Origin: an uncultured bacterium
GTDB lineage: Bacteria; Cyanobacteriota; Vampirovibrionia; Gastranaerophilales; Gastranaerophilaceae
Assembly (NCBI GenBank): GCA_949285255.1
Contig: CASDXV010000007.1
Location: 36,288 to 91,596 of the forward strand
DNA: 55,309 nucleotides
Direction of reading: 5' to 3'
Part shown: piece after piece, positions 42,881 to 51,622 of the stretch
How the letters are laid out: every line of letters begins with the position of its first letter
Numbering within the stretch: the first letter of the stretch is position 1
Position numbers and translations under genes: made by a program
The notes under the pieces: generated by a model
Seen by the model: only the letters and a program-made list of their open reading frames with translations
What the model was told of the DNA's origin: nothing
The model's database searches: none

Positions 42881-44914
42881 TTATTTCATTTTTCCTAAGA
42901 AATACTGATATGTTTGTTTTTCAATCGGTTTGAGATTGTTTAATATACTGTAATCAGGTATTTGCACATCGGGATTTTGATATTTCTTTTGAAGAGTATT
43001 ATTATCCTTCAAGTATTTTCTTTTAATAATAAGTTCGTTTATTTTTGGCAAGCCAAAGCCTAAGAACGCTGTAACAATAGCCAAAGATACTGTTTCAAAT
43101 ATGGCATTAATCTTGTTGCCGAACTTAAGGAGCGGATTCTTTTTCGTATCATTCAATACATTAAGCAGCTCGTCAACCGCATTTTTATCAATTTTGTCTG
43201 AAGAATCTGCAAGAACTTTGGCCAAATCATCTACACTTAAGTCTTTTTTCTCAATGACATCACCAAAGACTTTTTTAGCAGCATTGTACAACAATGGCTC
43301 CGACCCCTTTTGAGGTTTTGCGTCAATGTGTAATAACTTGTAGAGATTTCCTTGCTTTTCTTGAGTATCTTTAAAGAATCTCATTAGTTCATCCATATTT
43401 GCAAAAGATGACATCTGAGCCGTGTTTTGCTTTTTAGACAACACCTGAACACCATGGTCGGGACTCAGGAAGTTTTTGAATTTTTGCATAAAATTTGCAT
43501 TATCAGGTAGAATTTTATTTGTCAAAACAATACCGCTACCCTTTGAAGCCTTATGCGCCATAACAGCGCCAAGACCTTTCATAGCAAAAAGTATTGTAAG
43601 AATTGTTGTAACATCACGTCTTAAGTTATTTGCGGTTTCATCCCACTGTATAGGGCCGCCGCTTTTCTTTGAACTTTCAATATCACGTTTTGTAGACTCA
43701 ATTACACGCGGAATTAATGTAAAGCAAGTAATTAAAGTATAAAACATTGGACGGGCTACATTTATCCAATCGCTCTCAAGATTTGCGGCAGCCTTTGATA
43801 ATTTACCCGTAGCATCAGGGGAAACCTGCTTACCTAAGTCCGCCATCATTTTGGATATTCCGCCGCCCGAGAAATTTACATCTTTTTTCTCGGTACTATC
43901 TTGCTTAACTTCACCCTTAAGTTCGCTTGCCTTTTGTCTTACAGGGTCAGTCTCAGGATTTGTTTTACCTATTGTATAAATTCTCGGAATAAACCACATA
44001 GCAGCTGCAGTGAATACTCCCATTGCAATGTTTGTTGCAAATCTGCCGCCCATTCTTTTGTTAGTAAAGTTTTCAAGAAATTCAGACGACAATTCGCCGC
44101 CGGATTTTTTGAGCATATTGTAAAAGTCATCCGAGTACTTGCCCATTCTGCCTATCAAATCATCAATAGGTATTTCATGTTTTGCAGCACTTTTGGCATC
44201 TGTTACATCTGTTATCAGAGCGCTTAAAAAGTTAGGATAACCTTTTGTATTTGCTTTTTTATCTTTTACAAAGGTATTAACAATACCCTGCAGTATTTCT
44301 TCCCTGCTCTCAGGCATTGATTTACCTGCAATGTTATTTATAAGCCCTTTTTTAGGGGCATTTTCCATTTGCAAGATTCTTTTTACGTAGTCTGCAACAT
44401 CAATTTCCTTACTTGGTGCATCAAACTTTGTAAATGCCTTGTTTAATACATTTGAATAAAATGTTTCTTTAAATTTTTCTATAGAACTTGTATCAATTTT
44501 ATCAATATTGTTTGAGATTATGTTACTAAAGTCTTTTATAGTCTGAACAGGCACACCGTTGGCTTTACCTGCGTATTTCATAGAACCGTACAGAACCGCA
44601 CCGGGTACTACAAACATACTGGGGCCGGTTAAAAACTCTCTTAAACCGTTTTCAATAACTGCAACCCAGTTATTTTTGCCGGTGTATTCCTTGCCTACAT
44701 TCCTTGCAGCCCAAGTTCTCGGTATGTTTGTACCAAGCATATCTTGAACGGTAAAGCTTGCCGCAAGTCCGCCTCTGTCTACACCTTCCCAAAACTTAAT
44801 AAGTCCGTCCGTTACACCTTTAAACGAGGTATCGGATTTTTTGGTGCTTAAATACTTGTTGTTGTTGCTTTTTACGGCTCCATGTGCCGAAGTTTCAATG
44901 TTTCTAACTTTCAT
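42881..44914 (-). CDS. large multi-pass membrane protein with N-terminal SFKG peptide, unknown function
   Basis: A 677-residue protein without recognised domains. TSFKG is at residues 29-33, in the same place as VSFTG of the 792-residue protein at 5636-8014. Hydrophobic segments lie near residues 92-112, 293-313, 390-405, 433-452 and 607-628, with long Lys/Asp/Ser-rich soluble stretches between. I see no convincing residue-level alignment between the two outside the tag and the general layout. AGAGG upstream of the ATG supports the start. Single-gene unit. Function unknown. Confidence 0.7.
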   Translation of the reverse strand: MKVRNIETSAHGAVKSNNNKYLSTKKSDTSFKGVTDGLIKFWEGVDRGGLAASFTVQDMLGTNIPRTWAARNVGKEYTGKNNWVAVIENGLREFLTGPSMFVVPGAVLYGSMKYAGKANGVPVQTIKDFSNIISNNIDKIDTSSIEKFKETFYSNVLNKAFTKFDAPSKEIDVADYVKRILQMENAPKKGLINNIAGKSMPESREEILQGIVNTFVKDKKANTKGYPNFLSALITDVTDAKSAAKHEIPIDDLIGRMGKYSDDFYNMLKKSGGELSSEFLENFTNKRMGGRFATNIAMGVFTAAAMWFIPRIYTIGKTNPETDPVRQKASELKGEVKQDSTEKKDVNFSGGGISKMMADLGKQVSPDATGKLSKAAANLESDWINVARPMFYTLITCFTLIPRVIESTKRDIESSKKSGGPIQWDETANNLRRDVTTILTILFAMKGLGAVMAHKASKGSGIVLTNKILPDNANFMQKFKNFLSPDHGVQVLSKKQNTAQMSSFANMDELMRFFKDTQEKQGNLYKLLHIDAKPQKGSEPLLYNAAKKVFGDVIEKKDLSVDDLAKVLADSSDKIDKNAVDELLNVLNDTKKNPLLKFGNKINAIFETVSLAIVTAFLGFGLPKINELIIKRKYLKDNNTLQKKYQNPDVQIPDYSILNNLKPIEKQTYQYFLGKMK

Positions 44915-45208
44915 TTAACCTCTATCTGCCACACATCAGATACCTTTTAAAAAAATCAAATAAAATAAAAATTGCTCTTTTGTGCTTATTTTATTTAGTT
45001 TTTTTACAAAATACGTGATATTGTGATGGGCTCATTTAACTCTTGAATAACAGAGCGGAAAGTATTGTAACATTTACACCAAAACAATGCAAGATTTGTT
45101 AACTTATGTTAATTTTCAATTCTTATAGCCCAAACGGGCACTTCACAGATTTTTTTTAAAGAATATTTTATTTATAGATTATTAACAACAGTCAAAAAGG
45201 AGACATTA
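44915..45208. other. 294-nt intergenic region between divergent genes
   Basis: A very AT-rich space between the SFKG gene (minus) and the 27-aa peptide gene (plus). It holds the SFKG ribosome-binding site, a short GC stem GCCCAAACGGGC (45129-45140), TTGTAACA at about 45064 and TATAGA (about 45173-45178), a possible -10 for the peptide gene. No tRNA or clear ncRNA is seen. Confidence 0.4.
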
Positions 45209-45292
45209 ATGAGTATTTCTAAATTTTGCGGTGCGTATATTTTATACTGCTATATATTATTTTTTGTGCTCACAAATTTAATTTTAAGATAA
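45209..45292 (+). CDS. 27-residue hydrophobic membrane peptide
   Basis: A short frame preceded by a near-perfect Shine-Dalgarno (AAAAAGGAG, 6 nt spacing), one of the best in the window. The product starts MSISKFCGAYI, continues with a hydrophobic stretch of about 16 residues, and ends in LILR, so it should be one transmembrane helix with a short basic C-terminus. The last 9 nt overlap the stop of the convergent ribF. Small membrane peptides like this are often regulators or toxins, but no antitoxin or antisense RNA is evident. Confidence 0.5.
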   Translation: MSISKFCGAYILYCYILFFVLTNLILR

Positions 45293-46195
45293 TCTTGCAA
45301 GTTTTCTGACTGTTTCAACATCTTCTTCTATTTGTTTTTTTAGAGCTTCGACGTTAGGAAACTTCATTTCTTCTCTTATTTTCATCAGAAACATAACTTT
45401 TATAATTTTGCCATAAATTTTTGAATCAAAGTTTAGAATATGCGCTTCCACAACTTCTTCACTGTCATCGTCAAAAGTCGGTTTAACACCCCAGTTAATA
45501 ACGGCCGGATAAGTTTTATCCACTACAACATAACCGAAGTACACCCCATGGGGCAAATGTATAATGTTATTTGGCCAATAAATGTTTGCCGTTGGAAAAC
45601 CTAAAGTATGAGCTATCTGATTACCCTTAACGACGTTATTTTTCAAAGAAAATGAATGCCCTAAAAGCAGATTTGCATTTCTGATATGCCCGTTTGCAAT
45701 CATTTCTCTTATATTTGAACTGCTGACAAGGCAGCTTTGGATTTTTTGAGCGGAAAGTTCTATAAATTTATAGTTAAATTTTTCCGAATATTTTGCTAAA
45801 AGATTTGTATCACCCTGTCGCCCGCGCCCGAATTTATGGTTAAACCCCGTTACAATGCAGCAGGGGGAGAAAGATTTTACAATTACATCCTGAAGATACT
45901 CAAGCGCCTCCATTTGCATAAACTCTTCAAAATCAAGCAAATAAACAAAATCCACACCAAGTGCTTCAATTCTCTCAAGGCGCTCCTCATTAGCAGATAT
46001 ATTTTGCGTTTTATCTTTTCTAAAATAATTTGACGGATTTGTTTCAAAAGTAATAACTGCAGATTTTTTACCGTTTTGTTGCGCAAACTCAACCGCTTTT
46101 GAGATAAGTTTTTGATGAGCCTGATGCACACCGTCAAAAAACCCTAAAGCAAGGGCTAAGTCGGGATTATGATTTATACTTTTAAATACTTTCAT
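45284..46195 (-). CDS. ribF: bifunctional riboflavin kinase/FAD synthetase
   Basis: A 303-residue enzyme making FMN and FAD. The N-terminal adenylyltransferase domain has LALGFFDGVHQAHQKL, VTGFNHKFGRGRQGD and SSSNIREMIANG. The C-terminal flavokinase domain has GFPTANIYWP, LPHGVYFGYV and INWGVKPTF. ATG 46195 is the conserved start; the longer frame from 46321 lies inside relA. It overlaps the end of relA by 14 bp, so the two are co-transcribed. Confidence 0.95.
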   Translation of the reverse strand: MKVFKSINHNPDLALALGFFDGVHQAHQKLISKAVEFAQQNGKKSAVITFETNPSNYFRKDKTQNISANEERLERIEALGVDFVYLLDFEEFMQMEALEYLQDVIVKSFSPCCIVTGFNHKFGRGRQGDTNLLAKYSEKFNYKFIELSAQKIQSCLVSSSNIREMIANGHIRNANLLLGHSFSLKNNVVKGNQIAHTLGFPTANIYWPNNIIHLPHGVYFGYVVVDKTYPAVINWGVKPTFDDDSEEVVEAHILNFDSKIYGKIIKVMFLMKIREEMKFPNVEALKKQIEEDVETVRKLARLS

Positions 46196-48422
46196 TTTTC
46201 TTTTCTCGATGAGGGGGTTTATGTTTTTGCTGGTGTTTTTTTGGCTTAGGGCCAAAACTTTGGTCTTTTTGCTGCAATCTTCTAACCGAATATACATCAG
46301 GAATGGATTGAATATTGGCAATAACTTTTTTAAGAGTTTCTATGTTATCAAGCTCGATTCCTAAATCTATTATACCGAATTTTTTATTTTTTGAGTAACT
46401 GTTAGCATAGGTAATATTTGTATCTGCTATTTTCAACAATACATCCTTTAAAAGCCCTACTCTGTCTTGAGTTTCTATTCTGATATGAGCAACATAAGTG
46501 CCTTTTGATACCTTATCTGCCCATCTTATATCCATCATTCTCTCAGGTTCAACATCATATAGACACTTACAGTCAAGCCTGTGAACAGAAACACCCTTAG
46601 AGCGGGTAATTACACCCACTATAGGTTCACCGGGGATTGGAGTACAGCACTTTGCAAGACTCCAGAGCATATCCTCAAGCCCCACAATATCATATTTTTT
46701 AGAGTCTTTTTTCTTCTTTTGCGTATCCTGTTGAGTCTTATCGGGGATTGAAGTTACATCCGGTGCAATAGTCTGCGGTCTTTTAAGTTTATTTGAAACC
46801 TTATGCAGAGTTGTTTCACCGTATCCTATAGCAGCAAATAAATCATCTTGGCTTTTGTAGTTCATTTCGCGAGCAGCACGCTCAATTTCACCAGATTTTA
46901 AAAGCTCATCAAAAACAGGCTTTGTAATATAAATTTCAAGATTAGCTCTGCCTATTTCAATGTTTTCTTCCCTGTTATATTTTTTAAACCAGAGTCTTAT
47001 TTTTGAAATAGCGCTTTTTGTAACAACAAAGTTCAACCAATCAATTTTTGGCATAAACTGCTTAGATGTTAAAATCTCAACAATATCACCGTTTTTAAGC
47101 TTTGTGTCAAGCTGGGCTATTCTGCCGTTAATTAGTGCACCAACAGTTCTGTGACCGACTTCCGTGTGAATACGATAGGCAAAATCAACAGGGGTTGAGT
47201 TTGCAGGCAAGTCAATAACATCCCCTGCGGGAGTAAATGCAAATACTTGGTCTGAAAAAAGGTCAATTTTAACACTTTCGACAAAATCTTTAGCATCGGA
47301 TGAGTCTTTATCTATTTCCATCATTTTTCTCATCCAAGAAAATTGCAGGTCGTATTTATTGTCAGATTTAACAGAACCTGATTCTTTATAGCGCCAATGA
47401 GCAGCGACACCGTATTCTGCTACCTCATGCATTTCTTTTGTTCGTATTTGAATTTCAACGGGTTTATTTTTTGAACCTATGACAGATGTGTGTAATGAGC
47501 GATACATATTGCCCTTGGGCATTGCAATATAGTCTTTAAATCTACCGGGGATTGGCTTAAAGTGCGAGTGAATTATACCTAAAACTTCATAGCAGGTCTT
47601 TTCATCGTCCACTATGACCCTTATGGCGCTAATATCGTAAAGCTGGTCAAAAGTGACATTTAAGCGCTCCATTTTTTTATAAATACTGTAATAATGTTTT
47701 GCCCTGCCGTTAATTTGAGCATGTATGCCGTTTTCCTCCAAACTTGCTCTAATGTTGTCTATAAAAACAGAAATTGCAGCGTCACGGTCGTTTTTTGTCT
47801 GAGCAACAAGTTTGGCTATTTCATAATATTTCTCGGGATTTATATACCTTAGGGACAAATCTTCAAGCTCTGCTTTTATTTTCCCGATACCTAATCTGTT
47901 TGCAAGCGGAGCAAAAATATCAAGGGTTTCCTGAGCAATTCTTTTTTGCTTATTTGCCGCCATATACCCAAGTGTGCGCATATTATGCAGCCTGTCTGCC
48001 AACTTTAGAAAGATTATACGAATATCTTGTGCCATAGCGATGAACATTCTTCTAAAGTTCTCCGCCTGACGTTCTTCTTTGGATTTAAACTGATATTTTC
48101 CAAGCTTTGTAACACCCTGAACAAGCTTTAGAACATCTGCACCAAAGTTTTGTTCAATTTCTTCGGGTTTTGTATCGGTGTCCTCTAAAATATCATGCAA
48201 AAAAGCGGCAATTATACTGTCTTTATCCGCCTTTAGTTCGGTTAAAATTTTTGCTACTTCAACGGGGTGGACAATATATGGCTCTTCTGAAATTCTATAT
48301 TGTCCCTCATGCAGCCTTCTTGCAAATTCAAAAGCACGCACAATATCTGCAATATCACTCTCGGAGCGATTTTGACTGTGCAGAAGTTCTTTTAATTCTT
48401 CAAAAATTACAAGATAGGACAT
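46182..48422 (-). CDS. relA: bifunctional (p)ppGpp synthetase/hydrolase
   Basis: A 746-residue Rel protein controlling the stringent response. Domains in order: HD hydrolase (about 25-180) with IVHPVEVAKIL and AAFLHDILEDTD; synthetase (about 230-345) with GRAKHYYSIYKKM and YRSLHTSVIG; TGS (about 390-450); a helical/zinc-finger region with KCCTPIPGEP; and a C-terminal ACT domain (about 650-720). The RFKD motif in the synthetase and the intact HD residues mark the bifunctional Rel/SpoT type rather than a RelA-only enzyme. The tail is Lys/His/Gln-rich. The promoter TATAAT (48441-48436) leaves a leader of about 7 nt with no Shine-Dalgarno. Confidence 0.95.
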   Translation of the reverse strand: MSYLVIFEELKELLHSQNRSESDIADIVRAFEFARRLHEGQYRISEEPYIVHPVEVAKILTELKADKDSIIAAFLHDILEDTDTKPEEIEQNFGADVLKLVQGVTKLGKYQFKSKEERQAENFRRMFIAMAQDIRIIFLKLADRLHNMRTLGYMAANKQKRIAQETLDIFAPLANRLGIGKIKAELEDLSLRYINPEKYYEIAKLVAQTKNDRDAAISVFIDNIRASLEENGIHAQINGRAKHYYSIYKKMERLNVTFDQLYDISAIRVIVDDEKTCYEVLGIIHSHFKPIPGRFKDYIAMPKGNMYRSLHTSVIGSKNKPVEIQIRTKEMHEVAEYGVAAHWRYKESGSVKSDNKYDLQFSWMRKMMEIDKDSSDAKDFVESVKIDLFSDQVFAFTPAGDVIDLPANSTPVDFAYRIHTEVGHRTVGALINGRIAQLDTKLKNGDIVEILTSKQFMPKIDWLNFVVTKSAISKIRLWFKKYNREENIEIGRANLEIYITKPVFDELLKSGEIERAAREMNYKSQDDLFAAIGYGETTLHKVSNKLKRPQTIAPDVTSIPDKTQQDTQKKKKDSKKYDIVGLEDMLWSLAKCCTPIPGEPIVGVITRSKGVSVHRLDCKCLYDVEPERMMDIRWADKVSKGTYVAHIRIETQDRVGLLKDVLLKIADTNITYANSYSKNKKFGIIDLGIELDNIETLKKVIANIQSIPDVYSVRRLQQKDQSFGPKPKKHQQKHKPPHREKKNESI

Positions 48423-48428
48423 AGTTTG

Positions 48429-48445
48429 TTATATAATTATATAAT
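48429..48445. promoter_or_regulatory. palindromic bidirectional -10 region of relA and the DUF167 gene
   Basis: TTATATAATTATATAA (48429-48444) is a perfect palindrome. It carries TATAAT on the plus strand (48432-48437 and again 48440-48445) and on the minus strand (48441-48436), pointing in both directions. Confidence 0.6.
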
Positions 48446-48481
48446 ATATGAATTCTACAACTTTGATTGAGATTTTACCAT

Positions 48482-48793
48482 ATGCTAAATGATGTAAATG
48501 AAAATAATATCCCAAAAGACTTGGAGGGAATGATAAATACAATTAACAACAATCAAAACGGGATAAAGTTTCAAATTAAAGTTTGCGCCAATTCAAAGAA
48601 AAACTCCATTGAATTTAGTGAAAATTATATAAAGCTTAAAATATCAAAACCAGCGGTCGATGGCAAGGCAAACAAAGAGATAATAAATTTTTTAAGTGAT
48701 ATTTTAAATTTACCTAAAAATAATATTAAAATTCTCAACGGAGAAAAATCATCTCTTAAAATGTTACTTTTTACGCCCAAAACTTTACAATAG
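48482..48793 (+). CDS. DUF167/YggU family protein
   Basis: A 103-residue protein whose C-terminal 75 residues match the DUF167 fold (FQIKVCANSKKNSIEF, then KLKISKPAVDGKANKEIINF, LNLPKNNIKILNG). The family function is unknown. The N-terminal 28 residues are a Asn/Asp-rich extension. ATG 48482 is preferred to an in-frame TTG at 48467; neither has a good ribosome-binding site. A 14-codon frame starting at 48448 ends at 48492, overlapping this start. It is divergent from relA. Confidence 0.8.
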   Translation: MLNDVNENNIPKDLEGMINTINNNQNGIKFQIKVCANSKKNSIEFSENYIKLKISKPAVDGKANKEIINFLSDILNLPKNNIKILNGEKSSLKMLLFTPKTLQ

Positions 48794-48909
48794 TAACAAA
48801 TACACTTCATGTTTTAAAAAAGTTATGTTATAATTCTTAACAAAAGAGCAATTATTAATCTGTATTTGATTTATAAATATCAAGTGAAGAATTTTTTCGG
48901 AAGGTTGAC

Positions 48910-50772
48910 GTGAATTTTTACAAAAATCCCCATAATCCAACCAATCAGACGGGTGAAACAGATATAAAATCAGAAGATTCTAAGCTGAGTGTGCTTTTTT
49001 CAAACCCCATTACCGCTCAAAAAGCTATGCCGCAGAACAACAGAACCAGCGCAAACAGACTCTATGGCGGCTATTCTTCAAATTTAAACACAAAGAATCT
49101 TAATATTAACTATAAACAAACCCTAAAAATTATAAATGAAGTACTTATGCAAAAGTCCGATATCGGACAGCTCTTTTATATGCTGCATAACGTCTTATCC
49201 GCAAATATGCAGGCAAACTTTAGTGCTATAGGGCTTCTAAATGCTCAATCAAACTGCGTTAATGTAAAATTGATTGATAAAATAGGTTCAATTTACAATA
49301 CAAAAATCATGTTAAATGATGACACAAACCCTCTGATTAAGTCATATTTAACAAAAACCATACAAACTTGTCAGGATAATAAGTTTTTAAGAGCAAACTA
49401 TTTAAGCAGCTCTCCTTGTATAATTTTACCCCTTGTATCTTTTGGAGAATGTCTTGGAGTATTTATCGTAGGTGATAATCATCTGAACACTTGTACAGAG
49501 TTGTATCAATTCTTGGCAAACTATATTGCAATTTTTGCTCACAACAGAAATCTGGCTGAACTTGTGGACAAAAACACAGACATTGACTCACTTACGGGTC
49601 TTGCTAACCACAAGTGCTTCCAAGAAGAACTTATAAGACAAATAGAAAGCTGCAACAAGTCAAACTCACCGCTTTCAGTTTGTATATTTGACGTATTAAA
49701 TATTTCTCAAATAAACAGGGAATTCGGCCACGCCAAGGGTGACGAGATAATAAAAACGGTTGCAAAGAAAATTAAACAAAACATCAGAAATACTGACTTT
49801 GCTGGCCGTTACGGCGGAGATGAAATAAGCATCATTATGCCAAATACATCTACAGATGAGGCAAAATACATTGCGGAATACCTATCTTACGCTCTTTCTT
49901 GCGTTCTTATAGATGATGTAGGCCCTGTTAAGTTAAGCTGCGGTATAGCAACATATCCGCAAACTTCAAAAAATCACGAAAAACTCGTGCTTCTTGCAGA
50001 ACAGGCAATGTATATTTCAAAAAGCAAATGCTATGAAAGCGGCGATTGTGTAATTGTAACATCGGAAGACTACAACTTCTGGGATGACGAGGCTCTTAAG
50101 TGCTTTGCAGAAGTATTAACCAAAAAACACGCGCAAATCGGTGTGGACTTTGAAGAAGAACTTATCCACAAATTCCACAATGAGCAGATTTTATCAAGCA
50201 AACACATGCTTGAGGTTGTAACTTCTCTGGCGGGCACAATCGATGCTAAAGACCCATATACAAAAGGTCACTCGACACTTGTGTCACGCTACAGTGAGGC
50301 TCTTGCCAGAGCTATCAATCTGCCTGAAGCTGAAGTTGAGCGTATTAAGCTGGGTGCACTGCTTCATGATATAGGAAAAATAGGCATACCTGAAAATGTA
50401 CTTAGAAAACCGGCCATGCTTGATGATGAAGAGTGGGAAATTATGAAACAGCACCCTGTAATCGGTGCGGAAAAAGTTCTTGCTCCAAACGAATCACTTC
50501 GCGACTTAATACCTATGGTTAAATATCACCACGAACACTGGGACGGTACAGGCTATCCTTGCGGTTTAAAAGGAGAAGAAATACCGCTCAATGCAAGAAT
50601 TGTATCTATTGCAGATGCTTACCATGCTCTTGTATCAGACAGACCGTACAGAAAAGGCTTAAGTGTAGAAAAAGCTTGTGAAATCCTTAAGCTTGGAGCA
50701 GGTGTACAGTGGGATAAAGAACTTGTAAGACAATTTATTGTAATTGCACCAAGTCTGTCAACTACTGTTTAG
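48910..50772 (+). CDS. GAF-GGDEF-HD-GYP cyclic-di-GMP enzyme
   Basis: A 620-residue cytoplasmic protein combining both cyclic-di-GMP domains. A disordered N-terminus (about 1-65) precedes a GAF-like sensor domain (about 70-215) and a GGDEF domain (about 225-380). The latter has active site RYGGDEI and an inhibitory RNTD five residues upstream. A linker leads to a C-terminal HD-GYP domain (about 430-610) with LLHDIGKIGIPENVL, KQHPVIGAEKVL and HHEHWDGTGYPCGL. All key residues are present, so both synthesis and hydrolysis are possible, with product inhibition. The start codon is GTG with GGAAGG 5 nt upstream. It overlaps the convergent glycosyltransferase stop by 4 nt. Confidence 0.94.
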   Translation: MNFYKNPHNPTNQTGETDIKSEDSKLSVLFSNPITAQKAMPQNNRTSANRLYGGYSSNLNTKNLNINYKQTLKIINEVLMQKSDIGQLFYMLHNVLSANMQANFSAIGLLNAQSNCVNVKLIDKIGSIYNTKIMLNDDTNPLIKSYLTKTIQTCQDNKFLRANYLSSSPCIILPLVSFGECLGVFIVGDNHLNTCTELYQFLANYIAIFAHNRNLAELVDKNTDIDSLTGLANHKCFQEELIRQIESCNKSNSPLSVCIFDVLNISQINREFGHAKGDEIIKTVAKKIKQNIRNTDFAGRYGGDEISIIMPNTSTDEAKYIAEYLSYALSCVLIDDVGPVKLSCGIATYPQTSKNHEKLVLLAEQAMYISKSKCYESGDCVIVTSEDYNFWDDEALKCFAEVLTKKHAQIGVDFEEELIHKFHNEQILSSKHMLEVVTSLAGTIDAKDPYTKGHSTLVSRYSEALARAINLPEAEVERIKLGALLHDIGKIGIPENVLRKPAMLDDEEWEIMKQHPVIGAEKVLAPNESLRDLIPMVKYHHEHWDGTGYPCGLKGEEIPLNARIVSIADAYHALVSDRPYRKGLSVEKACEILKLGAGVQWDKELVRQFIVIAPSLSTTV

Positions 50773-51557
50773 ATGTGATAATACTCAAGCTCTTCGTTAA
50801 GATTTAGTTTCTTTGCATCTTTTTCAAATATTTTTGACTTGTAAATACCTGTATTTGCAAGGAAATAATCAATGCTTACTTTTAGAACGCCAAGACCGTA
50901 TTTTAGCGAGCGCTTGAAGTTTATTGAACTTGCGTCAGGAAAATACTTAGTAGGGCAAGATATTTCACCTATTTTAAATCCGTAGTAAAAACAAAGCGCA
51001 AGCATTTCATTGTCAAAAATAAAATCGTCATCACACTCGCTAAGAGGGAGAGTTTTTAAAACTTCAGCACTAAAAGCTCTAAAGCCGGTATGATATTCGG
51101 ATAAACTTTTGCCTGATAAAATATTTTGAAAAGCGGTTAAAAATTTGTTTGAAACATACTTATACAAAGGCATACCACCTTTTCTTGCCGAGCCTGTTAA
51201 CATTCTTGAGGCAATAGCTGCGTCATACTCCCCAAAAGCAATCATAGACGCCATAGCGGGGATTAGTTTTGGCGTATATTGATAATCAGGATGCAGCATA
51301 ATTACAATATCGGCGTTTTCCTTTAGTGCTGCAATGTAACATGACTTTTGGTTAGCACCGTATCCGAGGTTATTTTTATGAACAATTGTAGTAATGCCAA
51401 GGTTTTTTGCTATTTCTTTTGTTTTATCAATTGAATTATCATCAACAAGAATAACAGAGTCCACAATACCCTTATATATCTCGGAAAATGTCTTTTCAAG
51501 GGTCTTTTCCGCATTGTATGCAGGCATTATAACTACGACTTTTTTGTTGTTTATCAT
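50769..51557 (-). CDS. family 2 glycosyltransferase
   Basis: A 262-residue GT-A enzyme resembling dolichol/undecaprenyl-phosphate mannosyl- or glucosyltransferases. It has VVVIMPAYNAEKTLEKTF, ILVDDNSIDKTKEIA, NLGYGANQKSC and the metal-site segment IVIMLHPDYQYTPKL (HPD where DPM1 has DAD). No transmembrane helix follows, unlike the GtrB type. Acceptor and donor are unknown; no polysaccharide cluster is adjacent. The TAAAAT 6 nt upstream of the ATG and a shared -35 with the divergent TPR gene indicate a leaderless mRNA. Confidence 0.9.
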   Translation of the reverse strand: MINNKKVVVIMPAYNAEKTLEKTFSEIYKGIVDSVILVDDNSIDKTKEIAKNLGITTIVHKNNLGYGANQKSCYIAALKENADIVIMLHPDYQYTPKLIPAMASMIAFGEYDAAIASRMLTGSARKGGMPLYKYVSNKFLTAFQNILSGKSLSEYHTGFRAFSAEVLKTLPLSECDDDFIFDNEMLALCFYYGFKIGEISCPTKYFPDASSINFKRSLKYGLGVLKVSIDYFLANTGIYKSKIFEKDAKKLNLNEELEYYHI

Positions 51558-51622
51558 ACATATATTTTAGTTGTAAACTTAATTAGTTGCAAATGATTAA
51601 ATAAAAAAATATAATAAGAGCT
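51558..51622. promoter_or_regulatory. mirror-symmetric divergent promoter with a shared palindromic -35
   Basis: TTGCAA (51587-51592) is its own reverse complement. To the right, a 17-nt spacer leads to TATAAT (51610-51615) and, 7 nt later, the ATG at 51623. To the left, a 17-nt spacer leads to TAAAAT on the minus strand (51569-51564) and, 6 nt later, the ATG at 51557. Neither gene has a Shine-Dalgarno. Confidence 0.7.

Noticed and set aside
46196-46321. Longer ribF start at 46321
   Set aside because: The extra 42 residues lie inside the relA C-terminus and do not resemble the family; ATG 46195 starts just before the conserved domain.
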